DNA of 42,632 nt from JABJMC01 sp964459205 (lineage in GTDB: Bacteria > Patescibacteriota > Gracilibacteria > UBA1369 > UBA12473): NCBI GenBank assembly GCA_964459205.1, contig CAYWKJ010000006.1, forward strand, positions 1 to 42,632, written 5' to 3'. Below are positions 25,801 through 32,873 of the stretch, piece after piece (positions within the stretch are counted from its first letter, which is position 1; every line of letters begins with the position of its first letter). The notes under the pieces were generated by a model, which saw only the letters and a program-made list of their open reading frames with translations, did no database searches and had not been told where the DNA came from. Both the position numbers and the translations under genes were made by a program.

Positions 25801-26952
25801 TCGCATTCCATTTAATAAAAATTCTGGCCCCTCAGCCGCAAAATTATCTTTAAAATCACCCTCTTCCATCCCCTCAAAAAAATGAATTTGAGAAATATCA
25901 TTTACAGGCGTTGAGCAAGCATGTTCAGTTACTCCCAAAATTTCCGACCCATCTGGTCCGCACACAATCATTCTGGAATTTGCAACTTCTTCTTCTGCGT
26001 CTTTACTCATTCCTTGCCCCAATTCAGATCGATCAACAGCCTCCCCAAAAACCACTAATTCTCCCCCCGGAGTTACTACTACCCCATATCTTCCAAATCC
26101 AGATGTAACATGACAAGGCACTCTTAATCCTCGGGCAACATTAGCTATAAATCTCAAATGCTGTTCTCTTACAGTTCCTTCTAATTCCCCTCCTTCAAGA
26201 TCTATCGCTCTACCCACCACTAAAGCATCTCCAGCTGTAGCCAACAAAACTTCTGTCCCTTCTCTGCTCTCCAAAGCATCAAAAGTCGGCCCATATAATC
26301 CATCTGCCAAGTTACGAGCTGAAGCCGAAGCCCCCACAGTCATAGTCGCGGCTGTAAAACCTTTAGCATCATAAATATCCAAAAATCCATAACAATCATC
26401 CATCCCCACAAAAGACTTCCCCCGATATAAATAATCATTTGCCCGCTGTAATAAATAAACAATTCCCGGAATACGTGGAATAAATCGTAACTCAAATAAA
26501 AGTAAAAGCTCTCGCATCTCTGGCCATTCAGCGCTTTCTAAAACTTGTGCTTCTTGAACTTCATCTAAAAGAGGAAATCTTAACCGTAATAAAGCCTTAT
26601 CTAAATTATCATCAACTGCGTCAAGCTTACGTTTAACTCGCTTTAATTCCCTTACAATCCCCTCGGCCTCATGCATATCAGTCAAAAAATGGGCTGGTTT
26701 TTCTAAATGACCAATCCAATCTTCATAATTATCAGGCTCTTCTGGCGTGGTCTGTGTAATTACGCTTACAGATGCAGTATCAGCCAATCCTCTTATATAA
26801 CTTGTTATTGCTGGATCAACCTCACCAGAAACAAGTTCGGCCATATCACGCGGCGCAGCTAAACTAACTCTTTGAGTATCTGCTTCAGCAGGATCAACGA
26901 CTGTATCCGATCCTACTTCTAAGTCAGGTCTATCATCTTCTCCACCCATCAT
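22804..26952 (-). CDS. Soluble-adenylyl-cyclase-like protein: two cyclase homology domains, degenerate AAA/STAND ATPase, helical repeats
   Basis: A 1382-aa protein without membrane segments. Residues about 188-315 resemble a class III cyclase domain: FLDIYDAKGFTAAT has the first metal Asp (D192) and LLATAGDALVV the second (D242), but the usual VNxxxR is VDRSEL. Residues about 408-550 resemble a second cyclase domain that lacks the metal Asps (SLYIQAP) but keeps N523 and R527 in ISDAVNGSQRLA. At 616-625 is a degenerate P-loop (LAGEFGTGRA, Lys replaced by Arg), followed by a STAND-type ATPase region (LEHMVTYYADKLKRASSRTLLGIALALGSFSLDEL) and some 450 residues of helical, TPR-like sequence. This order is that of soluble adenylyl cyclase. 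Activity is an inference; a purely regulatory pseudoenzyme is also possible. A strong promoter lies upstream. Confidence 0.75.
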   Translation of the reverse strand: MMGGEDDRPDLEVGSDTVVDPAEADTQRVSLAAPRDMAELVSGEVDPAITSYIRGLADTASVSVITQTTPEEPDNYEDWIGHLEKPAHFLTDMHEAEGIVRELKRVKRKLDAVDDNLDKALLRLRFPLLDEVQEAQVLESAEWPEMRELLLLFELRFIPRIPGIVYLLQRANDYLYRGKSFVGMDDCYGFLDIYDAKGFTAATMTVGASASARNLADGLYGPTFDALESREGTEVLLATAGDALVVGRAIDLEGGELEGTVREQHLRFIANVARGLRVPCHVTSGFGRYGVVVTPGGELVVFGEAVDRSELGQGMSKDAEEEVANSRMIVCGPDGSEILGVTEHACSTPVNDISQIHFFEGMEEGDFKDNFAAEGPEFLLNGMRQQMALMAAPMSREALQSKETVERSAISLYIQAPSEARGQAGCYAEILKWEDQLKSIAKKYNARVKGPTVGNGKKSGILIFGAQGSSQINKEERSALCANELLELEPEGQIGLKEGAIHISNMGEGAVSGVQEVISDAVNGSQRLATVYLEDGQTARIRMDRATYELFRARGIVMDEGREEDVELRTYGQVEVCLGEGFKMEGVSSYLRENKVEEVVTLVSEADPEAKRQWNLAGEFGTGRAAVLYESVRRLQSVHGMQMAVLPEHHDRSSYAGFRQVLDSVFATPEEFKNWLDKSDAPPGQRALWEILFQELHADQQELYLLSNPEYARPELAGLLRALGQNFGVACPGWGQMDRVSREILLDSEIILLAIDCPAAGETVKFGDIEVAEVIGILSFHLEMPAAQVWTSGIMRTLRKMVEVGGAYNPMTVEVLVKDWLRQGILTKGTVNFDAGKVDRARRVPRLEHMVTYYADKLKRASSRTLLGIALALGSFSLDELRVASMPPISEFGEAATELQNTGIFVSGGIGFSQPYFVPTGRHLQELMPSRGHAVMVERNMRNALRRGHFEFDKYLEACGCIGMSTSRSVIGKVIERMEGGGGGQSLLRVMDTGQQFMDLGISAEAVKRFRVEDFSVILRIYNRLIEAKLVLGEDVEGDLGQALALKEQIPEEMEKDLFEDAGRLLDLRAEAIYKANRDLEGHAEAVEALGEHYERGGEIGAVPDNPSLAAGSILLHQAKLAYRQADNHGEDMPTRISHIDGAICLLGDKLGPLQIEPFDSDVQRLLLQSKGHRLLDLIKCTDRDELTGYIGEVRGFLTDQPANGGSEQQEANLQLALFLARAYMLPRDNPIDIEQAERVARKIIEQARSSNFRDAGLKGYNYLMNAPEIKAEGLIAAGQHKVAVKEISRMEQMWEEMQALAAPLKRQEGVAGTLLASQLTWAFGLEEQRKSLIILGQPVAETVHKLKNEWAEIQEYAGSHPLVWARYSGYIGGLRKIVESL

Positions 26953-26979
26953 AATTTTTTATATTTAAGCAAGGCAATT

Positions 26980-27007
26980 ATTATAATATTTATTCAAAAA
27001 AAGTCAA
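26980..27007 (-). promoter_or_regulatory. Strong promoter of the cyclase-like gene
   Basis: On the minus strand, TTGACT (plus 27002-27007), a 16-nt spacer and TATAAT (plus 26980-26985), 27 nt before the ATG at 26952. It is divergent from the AMP phosphorylase promoter, whose -35 begins 28 bp further on. Confidence 0.65.
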
Positions 27008-27034
27008 CAGATTAACGCTCTGATTGTCGCCAGG

Positions 27035-27063
27035 TTGAACTAATACCCAAAATATGGTAAAAT
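27035..27063 (+). promoter_or_regulatory. Extended -10 promoter of the AMP phosphorylase operon
   Basis: TTGAAC (27035-27040), a 17-nt spacer ending in TGG, and TAAAAT (27058-27063). The ATG is at 27091. ACCCTC (27078-27083) lies in the short leader. Confidence 0.6.
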
Positions 27064-27090
27064 AATAGGAGTAAATAACCCTCTTAAGGC

Positions 27091-28587
27091 ATGCTAAAAC
27101 TAAGACCAAAGAAAATTGAAATAAAATCCGGAAACACTTGGATTGCGGTGCTCCACGAAGACACAGCGCACAAATTAGACCTTCATCCTGGTGACCGTAT
27201 TGAACTCACAGTTGGAAAAGGCAAAGACAAACGTGAACTAAATGCAATTTTAGATATTTCCGAAGACCATCTTCTCCGCGACCAAATCGGACTTTTTGCG
27301 GAAACCTGGAAAAAACTAGAGGTTAAACGTGGCGATCCAGTAACAGTTAATCGGACCTCCAAACCAGCTTCGGTTATCTATATCCGCGAAAAACTGCTTG
27401 GCGGAAAGCTAAATGAAAAGAAAATTGATGAAATTATTAGAGATGTGGTGGCCGAAGATCTTTCTTCGGTAGAAATGGCTTATTTTGTATCTGGAGCCAT
27501 GATCCATGGACTAAGCGATCGCGAAACTGTTAATTTAACTAAATCAATTGTAAAACACGGCAGTAAATTAAACTTTGGAAAAGGAAAAATCGTACTTGAT
27601 AAACACTGTATTGGCGGAGTCCCTGGAAACAGAACAACAATGCTAATTATCCCAATCTGTACTTCTCTCGGACTAACTATGCCCAAGACATCATCTCGGG
27701 CTATTACCTCGCCGGCTGGGACAGCTGACACCATGGAAACCTTATGTGAAGTGGCCATTGAAGCTGATGACTTAATGAAAATCGCTAAAAAAACTGGTGG
27801 CTTTATTGCCTGGGGTGGTGGTGTTGATCTGGCCGCCGCTGATGACAAAATGATTAAAGTTCGTCATCCGCTTAGCCTTGACCCGCAAGGAATGCTTTTG
27901 GCTTCTATTATGGCTAAAAAATTCTCGGCTGGATCTAATCATGTTTTAATTGACATTCCAGTTGGCGATCAGGTTAAAATCAAGAAAAAGAAAGATGGCA
28001 TGCAACTTAAAAAACGGTTTGAAAGCATTGGGCGCATGCTCGGCATGAAAGTTAAAGTCATTATGACTGATGGCGAAGAGCCCATTGGTCGAGGAATTGG
28101 GCCAGCCTTAGAAGCTATTGATGTTTTGAGCACCTTACGTGGCGACAGTACCGGATCCAAAGACCTTCGCGAGAAAGCAATTGAAATGGCTGGGATCTTA
28201 CTAGAAATGTGTGGCAAAGCTAAGAAAGGGCAAGGCAAAGCCCTAGCAGCCAAACAACTAGATTCTGGCGCTGCTTATGACAAAATGATTGAAATTATCG
28301 AAGCCCAAGGCAAGAAAACCCTTAATCCAGAAGTCGGCCAAATAAAAAAACATGTTAAAGCCGATAAAAACGGCAAAATCTCACACGTTAATAACAAAAT
28401 GGTAGCTCGCGTGGCCCGTATGGCTGGAGCGCCTAAATCACCAGGTTCTGGAATTTGGCTCGAGAAAAAACTAGGTGATAAAGTTAAAAAAGGAGACGTC
28501 TTATTTACCATTTATTCCGATAGCGCCGAAACCATGAAAACAGCGCTTCAGTTTGCCTTAAAAGACAAACCCTACACTATTAAATAA
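27091..28587 (+). CDS. AMP phosphorylase (thymidine phosphorylase superfamily, archaeal type)
   Basis: Phosphorolyses AMP, and in studied archaeal enzymes also CMP and UMP, to the base plus ribose-1,5-bisphosphate. The 498-aa length includes the roughly 85-residue N-terminal extension (LHPGDRIELTVGKGKDKREL) that separates AMP phosphorylases from the shorter bacterial thymidine/pyrimidine nucleoside phosphorylases. The core carries KHCIGGVPGNRTTMLIIPI (from residue 171) and KTSSRAITSPAGTADTMETL (from 199), then the C-terminal barrel-sandwich-like part (PGSGIWLEKKLGDKVKKGDVLFTIYSD). The next gene, 5 bp downstream, encodes the enzyme for the following step. This pairing occurs in archaea and in some CPR bacteria with type II/III RuBisCO. 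Confidence 0.94.
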   Translation: MLKLRPKKIEIKSGNTWIAVLHEDTAHKLDLHPGDRIELTVGKGKDKRELNAILDISEDHLLRDQIGLFAETWKKLEVKRGDPVTVNRTSKPASVIYIREKLLGGKLNEKKIDEIIRDVVAEDLSSVEMAYFVSGAMIHGLSDRETVNLTKSIVKHGSKLNFGKGKIVLDKHCIGGVPGNRTTMLIIPICTSLGLTMPKTSSRAITSPAGTADTMETLCEVAIEADDLMKIAKKTGGFIAWGGGVDLAAADDKMIKVRHPLSLDPQGMLLASIMAKKFSAGSNHVLIDIPVGDQVKIKKKKDGMQLKKRFESIGRMLGMKVKVIMTDGEEPIGRGIGPALEAIDVLSTLRGDSTGSKDLREKAIEMAGILLEMCGKAKKGQGKALAAKQLDSGAAYDKMIEIIEAQGKKTLNPEVGQIKKHVKADKNGKISHVNNKMVARVARMAGAPKSPGSGIWLEKKLGDKVKKGDVLFTIYSDSAETMKTALQFALKDKPYTIK

Positions 28588-28592
28588 ACCTT

Positions 28593-29459
28593 ATGGAGAC
28601 CCTAGATTTTGATGACACAGTTGCCAAAATTAAAAGCTTGGAAATTCAAGGAGCGGAACGCATTGCGCGCGCCGCCGTCAAAGCCTGGGCTTCTAAATTA
28701 AATGAAGGCGCAGATCACGCCGGTCTAGAAGCCGCCGCAGCCGAACTAATGGCGGCGCGCGCCACCGAACCCGGCTTGCGAAACGCACTCAAGTTTTGTC
28801 TCTCTAACTACAAAGACAATCCCAACGTTACCGAAGAAGTACTCAAATATTTCAAAGAATCTAAAGAAAAAATTTCTGAATATGGGGCTAACAAAATTCA
28901 CGATGGCATGATTGTAATTACTCATTGCCATTCTTCTACCAGCGAAGGCTGCATTATTAAAGCCTGGGAACAAGGTAAGCGTTTTACAGTTTACAACACT
29001 GAAACTCGCCCTCGTTACCAAGGCCGCATTACCGCCGAAGCCCTTGCCAGTCACGGCATCCCCGTTGAACATTTTGTAGATTCTGGTGGTCGCATGGCGA
29101 TGCGTGAAGCTGATTTATTCCTATTTGGCTGCGACTCTTTATCCGCTGAGGGCAAAGTAATTAACAAAATTGGCACCCGCCAAATGTTGGAATTCGCGCA
29201 AAAATATGACGTTCCTTCCTACACTTGTACCAACTCCTGGAAACTAAATCCCGAAACTGTATTTGGAGTGGAAGAAGAGATTGAAGAACGTGATCCCGCC
29301 GAAGTTTGGCCAGATGCCCCAAAAGGCGTAAAAATCCATAATCCCGCTTTTGAAGTCTCTGACCCAGACGATATTACCGGTGTTATTTGCGAATTAGGCA
29401 TCTACAAACCAGAAGCCTTAATCACTGAAGTTAAAAGCGCCTACTCCTGGATGTTTTAA
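28593..29459 (+). CDS. Ribose-1,5-bisphosphate isomerase
   Basis: Converts ribose-1,5-bisphosphate to ribulose-1,5-bisphosphate, the RuBisCO substrate. It belongs to the eIF2B-alpha/MtnA fold group. The catalytic pair is visible as THCHSSTSEG (C112) and FGCDSLSAEGKVINKIGT (D181), matching the Cys and Asp described for the Thermococcus enzyme. TVYNTETRPRYQGR is the usual substrate loop. At 288 aa it is shorter than the archaeal protein (about 320) but complete. The alternative identity, methylthioribose-1-phosphate isomerase, is less likely because the gene is coupled to AMP phosphorylase. No RuBisCO gene lies in the window. Confidence 0.92.
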   Translation: METLDFDDTVAKIKSLEIQGAERIARAAVKAWASKLNEGADHAGLEAAAAELMAARATEPGLRNALKFCLSNYKDNPNVTEEVLKYFKESKEKISEYGANKIHDGMIVITHCHSSTSEGCIIKAWEQGKRFTVYNTETRPRYQGRITAEALASHGIPVEHFVDSGGRMAMREADLFLFGCDSLSAEGKVINKIGTRQMLEFAQKYDVPSYTCTNSWKLNPETVFGVEEEIEERDPAEVWPDAPKGVKIHNPAFEVSDPDDITGVICELGIYKPEALITEVKSAYSWMF

Positions 29460-29517
29460 TTATCCTCAGCCCGCAAAATTATTGAAAAAAAGGCTGTTTA
29501 CCAACCAAACTTCGTTT

Positions 29518-29545
29518 TTGGGTCGAGCTCTAGGCATGCTAAAAT
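29518..29545 (+). promoter_or_regulatory. Extended -10 promoter of the deaminase gene, leaderless geometry
   Basis: TTGGGT (29518-29523), a 16-nt spacer ending in TGC, and TAAAAT (29540-29545). The ATG at 29552 is 6 nt beyond, so the mRNA is expected to start at the start codon. Confidence 0.45.
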
Positions 29546-29551
29546 ACCAAT

Positions 29552-30025
29552 ATGCTCACCAAAAATGACCATAAAGTCCTAAAAAGGCTCGTTAAAATCG
29601 CTCCCAACTCCACTTGCCTACGCGCCAGCGTAGCCTCAATTTTAGCAAAAGATGACGAAATTTTGATTGAATCCCACAACAATACCCTCCCCAAATTTGA
29701 CTGCAATCGCATTGGCTGCATTCGCGATATTCGCAACATCCCATCAGGTTCAAATCGCGAAATTTGCTATGGGCTCTGCGCTGAACAATTTTTAATCGCC
29801 AAAGCAGCCAAAGATCAAATCCCCACCAAAAACTCCACCATTTACGTTACTACTCACCCTTGCCGAATTTGTGAAGGCTTAATTGTTTCCGCTGGGATTA
29901 AACGCGTAGTCTATGTTCGCGGTTATCCTGATGTCCTCCCACAATATGACCCATTCAAAAAACACGACATTAAACTCATCCACGCCAAAGAATACGACAC
30001 CCTTCCTAAACCTTTTGACGTTTAA
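29552..30025 (+). CDS. Cytidine/deoxycytidylate deaminase-family protein
   Basis: A 157-aa zinc-dependent deaminase. The zinc and proton-transfer signature is LCAEQFLI (C76, E78) with PCRIC (C104, C107). CAE, as in cytidine deaminase, replaces the HAE usual in dCMP deaminases, while overall length and the THPCRICEGLIVSAGIKRVVY segment resemble dCMP/ComEB-type enzymes. The additional Cys-rich insert (CNRIGCIRD) is also seen in that group. Substrate could be dCMP, CMP or cytidine. Lying 92 bp after the AMP phosphorylase-R15P isomerase pair, it fits nucleotide salvage, but it has its own promoter. Confidence 0.88.
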   Translation: MLTKNDHKVLKRLVKIAPNSTCLRASVASILAKDDEILIESHNNTLPKFDCNRIGCIRDIRNIPSGSNREICYGLCAEQFLIAKAAKDQIPTKNSTIYVTTHPCRICEGLIVSAGIKRVVYVRGYPDVLPQYDPFKKHDIKLIHAKEYDTLPKPFDV

Positions 30026-30036
30026 CACAATTTACT

Positions 30037-30231
30037 ATGGCGCTTACAATGTCACCTTGGCCAGCTGGCCTAAATCTTGGCAGCGAACCTGAATCTGAGC
30101 TCCTAAAAATCACGAGTGCTCCCGCTCCCCAAATTGATCTTCCTTCTCCTGTTATTACCAAAAGCCGTTCAACTTCAGCCGCTATTCACAAATGTCATGG
30201 AATGATTCTTCCAGACGATCTTGTAGTCTAA
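30037..30231 (+). CDS. Small hypothetical ORF after the deaminase gene
   Basis: A 64-aa ORF starting 11 nt after the deaminase stop, rich in Pro, Ser and Leu, without recognisable domains or a transmembrane helix. It overlaps the convergent PP2C-like gene by 4 bp. No Shine-Dalgarno sequence is visible. It fills a gap that would otherwise be 200 bp, and its position argues for cotranscription, but the composition is not distinctive, so it may not be translated. Confidence 0.4.
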   Translation: MALTMSPWPAGLNLGSEPESELLKITSAPAPQIDLPSPVITKSRSTSAAIHKCHGMILPDDLVV

Positions 30232-32270
30232 TAGGTGACCTCATACACCTTAGTATCCGACACTACATAAAGTCGGCCTATCTCTTTGTCTACATAAATA
30301 CTTTTAAGCGAGTCCTCCGTATCAAGCACATACTGGCTATCATAAACTAAATTTCCCGTACGAGAGTCTTTATTAAAAATCAAAACACGACTTCCCGCCG
30401 CATCCAAAATAAAGACTTGGAACATTTCAAACTCAGTATAAACCGCCGCCACACCTGAAAGATCCGTTGTGGGCGCATTCTTAATGGAGTATTCAGAATT
30501 TTCACCACTTAGTAATTTCGTTAAACCACCATCATCGTGCAACGTATAAATACTCCCATCAATTGCCAAAGAAAGGGCGGTACTTAAATCTGTTCCATCA
30601 GTCACATAACCATCTGCACCACTATAACCACTACGTTGCTGATAGTATCTCCAGATTTGACTTTGACTCGGATCAAGCAAATAAATTCGGCTATTATAAA
30701 TCTCTAAATCAACAGCAGCATGCCATGACCCATCATCAGTATCTACAAACGAAAACTGATCATCTTTAAACTCAATAATTCGATTTGCCTTAGTTAAAAA
30801 CAAAATTGATTCATCATCTTCAAAATAAGCAGCATCAATTACGACCTCATCAGGATCAATAGTAAAAGTATCCTGCACATCACCTAATACAATTTCGTGC
30901 AGCTGATTATACTCATACACATAATACCGATCCTTAAACGGAACAATACCCAAGGCCTTCATGCCTGGATTAGTAGCTGCAAAATCCACAAACACAGTTG
31001 GATTTTCAACGCGAGTCACATTATCCAAATAATCACGCTGGACTTCAATCTCTCCTAAATACTCACTAGCTTTACCCCTCAAATAACCAGAATTCAAAAC
31101 TTCTAAAGCCAGTTCCTCGGCTTCATCAAGCAATATAGTGGCTGATTCCTTATCATAACTACCTGTGGTTTGAGCAGTATTTATATTAAGCTCAACAGTT
31201 TCTAAATTAGCTTCTAATTCTGCTACTAATTGCTGTTTTTGCCCTTGATGACGAACCATATAAATCCCCACCAAAAGAATCACAACCACCGCAATTAAAG
31301 CTAATAAAATTTTATCACGTTTAAGTTGTTTCCACTCCTGAATTAAATCAGCAAAATCTGTCAAAACTTTCCCCTTTTGAGAAATCCCCTGCTCACGACG
31401 AACTTCTTCTACAACATCCGCTACCCCCAAAACTTCTTTAGCTTTGGCACTAACCTCTTCACTATGCTCAGCTAATTCTTCTTTTGGTTGTTCCTTTACT
31501 ACTTTTTCTGGGATTAATTTACCTAGATGAAGTTTTAAAGTACTCATTAACCCTGGACCACTTTTCACTGCACTCTCTTTTTCACCTTCAATTACTGCCT
31601 CAGCCTCTTGATCCTGCTTAACATGCACTCCCAAGATACTCATCCGATCCATTAAATCTAATGAAACCGCATCATTCACAGCTGAAAGCGCAACTTTTAA
31701 GGAAGGTTCTTCTGAAATCAATTTTCCAAGGTCAGACTTTGTAATATAACGAACTAACCGAGAAGAACACAAAAGAAGATAATCCCCATCAGCTATTTCA
31801 CCGCTAGAAATATTAGAAAACAATTCATCTTTATTCTTAGAATCGGAAAGACCTTCCGAAATTGTACTAACAAACCGACGACGAACTAAATACGCCTCTG
31901 ATTCACCATGCTGTGACAAATATAATTCTCCATCCCAAACAGCAGCTGCTAAAACATGCATATTAGGGACAAACTTTACTCCCAAATCCTCTTCTCGCTT
32001 CCGAACTTCGGCGTTAACCTCTTTGAGCATATCCTCAAAACGATCGCCAGCAGCACGATCAAGTCCGTGAAAAAAATAATTTTTCATTACTTCAAAAATA
32101 GCGTTCCCAATCTCATTACCAGGAACTTCTGTGGAATCAATTCGGAAATTTAAAAATAACTGTGAACCAGGACCGCCAAGGCCGTCCTCCCATTCATAAA
32201 AGTAATTTTTAGAAAAACCAAGAGATTCCTTGCCAATGTCTAAAAATTCATGTGCGATGCGAAAAACCAT
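30228..32270 (-). CDS. PP2C-like (probably inactive) phosphatase domain, TM helix, propeller-like domain
   Basis: A 680-aa protein from the ATG at 32270; a longer reading to 32402 would run into rpmH and adds non-conserved residues. Residues 1-217 match the PPM/PP2C fold: EDGLGG near 28-33, LAAAVWDGELYLSQHGESEAYLVRR (usual GDSRAYL) and IADGDYLLLCSS (usual pGDxLLLcSDG). The metal Asp positions are changed (GES for GDS, SSR for SDG), so catalysis is doubtful. A charged linker leads to one TM helix at about 320-339 (ILLALIAVVVILLVGIYMVR), a coiled-coil segment, and about 260 residues of short beta-type repeats that look like a propeller facing outside. It may sense an extracytoplasmic signal. 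It diverges from rpmH. Confidence 0.8.
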   Translation of the reverse strand: MVFRIAHEFLDIGKESLGFSKNYFYEWEDGLGGPGSQLFLNFRIDSTEVPGNEIGNAIFEVMKNYFFHGLDRAAGDRFEDMLKEVNAEVRKREEDLGVKFVPNMHVLAAAVWDGELYLSQHGESEAYLVRRRFVSTISEGLSDSKNKDELFSNISSGEIADGDYLLLCSSRLVRYITKSDLGKLISEEPSLKVALSAVNDAVSLDLMDRMSILGVHVKQDQEAEAVIEGEKESAVKSGPGLMSTLKLHLGKLIPEKVVKEQPKEELAEHSEEVSAKAKEVLGVADVVEEVRREQGISQKGKVLTDFADLIQEWKQLKRDKILLALIAVVVILLVGIYMVRHQGQKQQLVAELEANLETVELNINTAQTTGSYDKESATILLDEAEELALEVLNSGYLRGKASEYLGEIEVQRDYLDNVTRVENPTVFVDFAATNPGMKALGIVPFKDRYYVYEYNQLHEIVLGDVQDTFTIDPDEVVIDAAYFEDDESILFLTKANRIIEFKDDQFSFVDTDDGSWHAAVDLEIYNSRIYLLDPSQSQIWRYYQQRSGYSGADGYVTDGTDLSTALSLAIDGSIYTLHDDGGLTKLLSGENSEYSIKNAPTTDLSGVAAVYTEFEMFQVFILDAAGSRVLIFNKDSRTGNLVYDSQYVLDTEDSLKSIYVDKEIGRLYVVSDTKVYEVTY

Positions 32271-32340
32271 AATAAAGGCTTTAAAGTAGACCAAAGATAC
32301 TAAAAAACAGGCTTCTGGGCAAGCAGATCCCAAACTTCCG

Positions 32341-32369
32341 TTGACTCCTCTCCTCAAACCCGTTAATAT
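32341..32369 (+). promoter_or_regulatory. Promoter of the rpmH operon
   Basis: TTGACT (32341-32346), a 17-nt spacer and TAATAT (32364-32369), 32 nt before the rpmH ATG. I found no TTATCCACA-type DnaA box in the 131-bp divergent gap, and dnaA does not lie upstream. Confidence 0.6.
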
Positions 32370-32401
32370 CCGAGGGCATTTTACGCGTAAGAATATATAC
32401 A

Positions 32402-32530
32402 ATGCTTAAAAAACTTAGCAAAAGACGACACGCCCGCAAACATGGCTTTTTGTCTCGTTTACGGACTAAAACAGGTTTAAGACTGCTCAAGCGCCGACGC
32501 GCTAAAGGCCGCAAAAGATTGTCTTCCTAA
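32402..32530 (+). CDS. rpmH: 50S ribosomal protein L34
   Basis: A 42-residue, very basic protein: MLKKLSKRRHARKHGFLSR, continuing with the family core KTGLRLLKRRRAKGRKRL. The HGFLxRxxTxxG and LKRRRAKGRxRL segments are diagnostic of L34. The N-terminus lacks the common RTYQPS stretch and is slightly shorter than usual (44-46 aa). The gene is followed after 3 bp by rnpA, the widely conserved rpmH-rnpA-yidC-jag order. Confidence 0.96.
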   Translation: MLKKLSKRRHARKHGFLSRLRTKTGLRLLKRRRAKGRKRLSS

Positions 32531-32533
32531 ATT

Positions 32534-32872
32534 ATGCTTGCTCGCAAACACCGTCTAACCAAAAGGGACAACTTAGAGTCCATCTTAAAGAGTGGTGGCA
32601 AGAAAATGGGGAAACTTTTAGTAGTTCGATTTAGAAAAAGTGACCAAAACCAACATCGTTTAAGCGTTATAATTAGTCAAAAAGTGGCCAAAAAAGCAGC
32701 TGATCGCAACCGAATTAAACGCCAAATACAAGAGATTGTCCGCCTAAACTACGAAAAATTCGACTTAAGTGACTATTTTGACATTCTCATTCTGCCTAAA
32801 AAGGCTATCATGGGGGCAACGTACCATGAAATCGAAACCGACCTCCTTCCTCTAATACTCCAACTTAAATAA
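32534..32872 (+). CDS. rnpA: Ribonuclease P protein component
   Basis: The protein subunit that helps RNase P RNA bind pre-tRNA. At 112 aa it is standard length. It begins MLARKHRLTKRDNLESILKSG and carries the RNR-type signature in VIISQKVAKKAADRNRIKRQIQEIVR, which contacts the RNA. It sits 3 bp after rpmH and 1 bp before yidC. Its RNA partner, rnpB, is encoded in the same window at 6392. Confidence 0.96.
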   Translation: MLARKHRLTKRDNLESILKSGGKKMGKLLVVRFRKSDQNQHRLSVIISQKVAKKAADRNRIKRQIQEIVRLNYEKFDLSDYFDILILPKKAIMGATYHEIETDLLPLILQLK

Positions 32873-32873
32873 T

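Noticed and set aside
27088..29544. The 12-mer GGCATGCTAAAA occurs at 27088 and 29533.
   Set aside because: Dozens of repeated 12-mers are expected by chance in a window of this size, and one copy spans a start codon while the other is a promoter.
29740..29760. GGTTCAAATCGC, a T-arm-like string in the deaminase gene.
   Set aside because: It lies inside a well-supported coding region and no other tRNA parts surround it.
32271..32401. Replication origin, suggested by the rpmH-rnpA-yidC-jag order.
   Set aside because: No dnaA gene lies upstream, no DnaA-box-like TTATCCACA cluster is visible, and the gap is only 131 bp. The operon alone does not prove an origin.
32271..32402. N-terminal extension of the PP2C-like ORF up to 32402.
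   Set aside because: The extra 44 residues run antisense through the rpmH promoter and up to its start codon, while the ATG at 32270 begins a sequence that matches the domain.
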